Part shown: positions 63,619 to 64,000 of the stretch, one piece after another
How the letters are laid out: each line of letters starts with the position of its first letter
Position numbering within the stretch: position 1 is the first letter of the stretch
Assembly: GCF_000682695.1 (NCBI RefSeq)
Contig: NZ_AWFG01000019.1
Coordinates: 231,568 to 295,567 of the forward strand
Reading direction: 5' to 3'
From: Hyphomonas chukchiensis
GTDB taxonomy: Bacteria > Pseudomonadota > Alphaproteobacteria > Caulobacterales > Hyphomonadaceae
DNA length: 64,000 nt
The notes under the pieces: generated by a model
The model's database searches: none
What the model saw: only the letters and a program-made list of their open reading frames with translations
What the model was told of the DNA's origin: nothing
Translations under genes and position numbers: made by a program

Positions 63619-63948
63619 GATGCGTGCTCTCTGCTGATTTGGTTTCAGGCCCAGCCTAACCGCCCGCCCCGCCTTAGGCCAGTCTCCAGACGGTTCCCCA
63701 AACCGAAGTCCCGGCGAAAGCCGGGACCTCATGCAATTGATGAACAAAGCCAGCCTCCCGCGCACCCCTCTCCCAAGGGAGAGGGGTCGGGGGTGAGGGG
63801 CCACCGCACACCCCGCAAAAACGGCCCTCGCAGCAACGCCATTTCCCCTCATCCCCATCCCTTCTCCCGAGGGAGAAGGGGGCGGGTCATGCGCTTGTTT
63901 CCCCCCACCTTATCCAACCCTAATGGCGCCCGGCCTATACTGGCCGCC
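63619..63948. other. 330-base non-coding gap with repeat pair
   Basis: Between the divergent aldo/keto reductase and the partial gene at the right edge. It holds the palindromic repeats at 63765-63882; the rest has no recognised gene. A TATACT hexamer at 63936-63941, 7 bases before ATG 63949, may be the -10 box of the last gene. Confidence 0.55.
63765..63882. repeat. Inverted pair of palindromic repeats (BIME-like)
   Basis: Copy one (63765-63800) contains CCCCTCTCCC-AA-GGGAGAGGGG followed by TCGGGGGTGAGGGG. Copy two (63845-63882) is the reverse arrangement: CCCCTCATCCCCAT then CCCTTCTCCC-GA-GGGAGAAGGG. The two are thus inverted relative to each other, as in bacterial interspersed mosaic elements. 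The translated form (PHPRPLSLGRG) is known in many genomes as repeat-derived false coding. Confidence 0.75.
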
Positions 63949-64000
63949 ATGAGCAAATCATCCGCCTTCGTCAGTCACGGCATCGCCCATGCGCAAAGCG
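63949..64000 (+). CDS. Start of an unidentified gene, cut by the window edge
   Basis: ATG 63949 opens a frame of 17 codons (MSKSSAFVSHGIAHAQS) that runs to the edge without a stop. Too short to identify. No ribosome-binding site is present; TATACT 7 bases upstream suggests a leaderless transcript. Confidence 0.45.
   Translation, partial: MSKSSAFVSHGIAHAQS

Noticed and set aside
63619..63858. Upstream extension of the aldo/keto reductase frame
   Set aside because: The extra 80 codons run through the palindromic repeat (PHPRPLSLGRG) and lack the reductase N-terminus, which begins at MSITPRKLG.

Overview
The window is a high-GC, densely packed chromosomal segment of a Gram-negative alphaproteobacterium. 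The gene content and several conserved gene orders point to the Hyphomonadaceae/Caulobacterales side of the class. These orders are ccmI-ccmE-ccmF-ccmH then degP, a two-component pair and glnE; murA-DUF2948-hisD-UPF0262 with infA-maf; and pmbA-IMPase-DUF4170. Other support comes from a large TonB-dependent receptor paired with an S9 peptidase, HWE/HisKA_2 kinases and many ECF sigma factors. No rRNA, CRISPR array, transposase, integrase or plasmid gene was seen. The one RNA gene found is a tRNA-Thr(GGT).

Layout. 1-3.2 kb: end of the cytochrome c maturation operon (ccmI partial, ccmE, ccmF, ccmH). 3.2-11.7 kb: prepilin peptidase, an alpha/beta hydrolase-OsmC fusion, DegP protease, an OmpR-type response regulator with its kinase, and glnE. 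11.7-13.9 kb: a four-EF-hand periplasmic protein followed by an ECF sigma/anti-sigma/Spy-like module. 13.9-22 kb (minus strand): GFA protein, YbjN protein, amidase, HisKA_2 kinase, YbjQ, and heterodimeric methylmalonyl-CoA mutase mutA-mutB. 22-31 kb: LtrA, a carboxymuconolactone decarboxylase/SDR pair, diguanylate cyclase, APC permease, carotenoid oxygenase with a divergent TetR regulator, and nitronate monooxygenase. 30.7-31.6 kb: an isolated phage/GTA-type lysis pair (M15 endolysin plus holin-like membrane protein). 31.7-41 kb: amidase, glycerol kinase, sulfotransferase-like protein, and a TonB receptor divergent from an S9 peptidase. 41-50.7 kb: tRNA-Thr, a 45-residue gene coupled to a cytochrome P450, the murA-to-maf housekeeping block, a second ECF sigma/anti-sigma pair, a tyrosine phosphatase and small envelope proteins. 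50.7-64 kb: MAPEG protein, pmbA, an IMPase-DUF4170 fusion, an MsbA-like ABC exporter, FrnE-like DsbA, the copper operon copA-APC-csoR behind a perfect CsoR-type palindrome, a GAF-HWE kinase, ubiA, an aldo/keto reductase, an inverted palindromic repeat pair and the start of a further gene.

How parts work together. The ccm genes load heme onto periplasmic cytochromes. DegP and its neighbouring two-component system handle envelope stress and control, and glnE links to nitrogen regulation. mutAB supports propionate/branched-chain carbon entry, and the TonB receptor plus S9 peptidase look like a peptide uptake and hydrolysis unit. The copper block is self-regulated through CsoR. The observations most worth a second look are the IMPase-DUF4170 fusion with an internal ribosome-binding site and start, the isolated lysis pair, the amino-acid permease inside the copper operon, repeated leaderless-type starts (-10 hexamer 6-8 bases before the start codon), and convergent gene pairs whose stop codons share the same bases. 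I found no clear evidence for a wholly undescribed system; most genes belong to known families.
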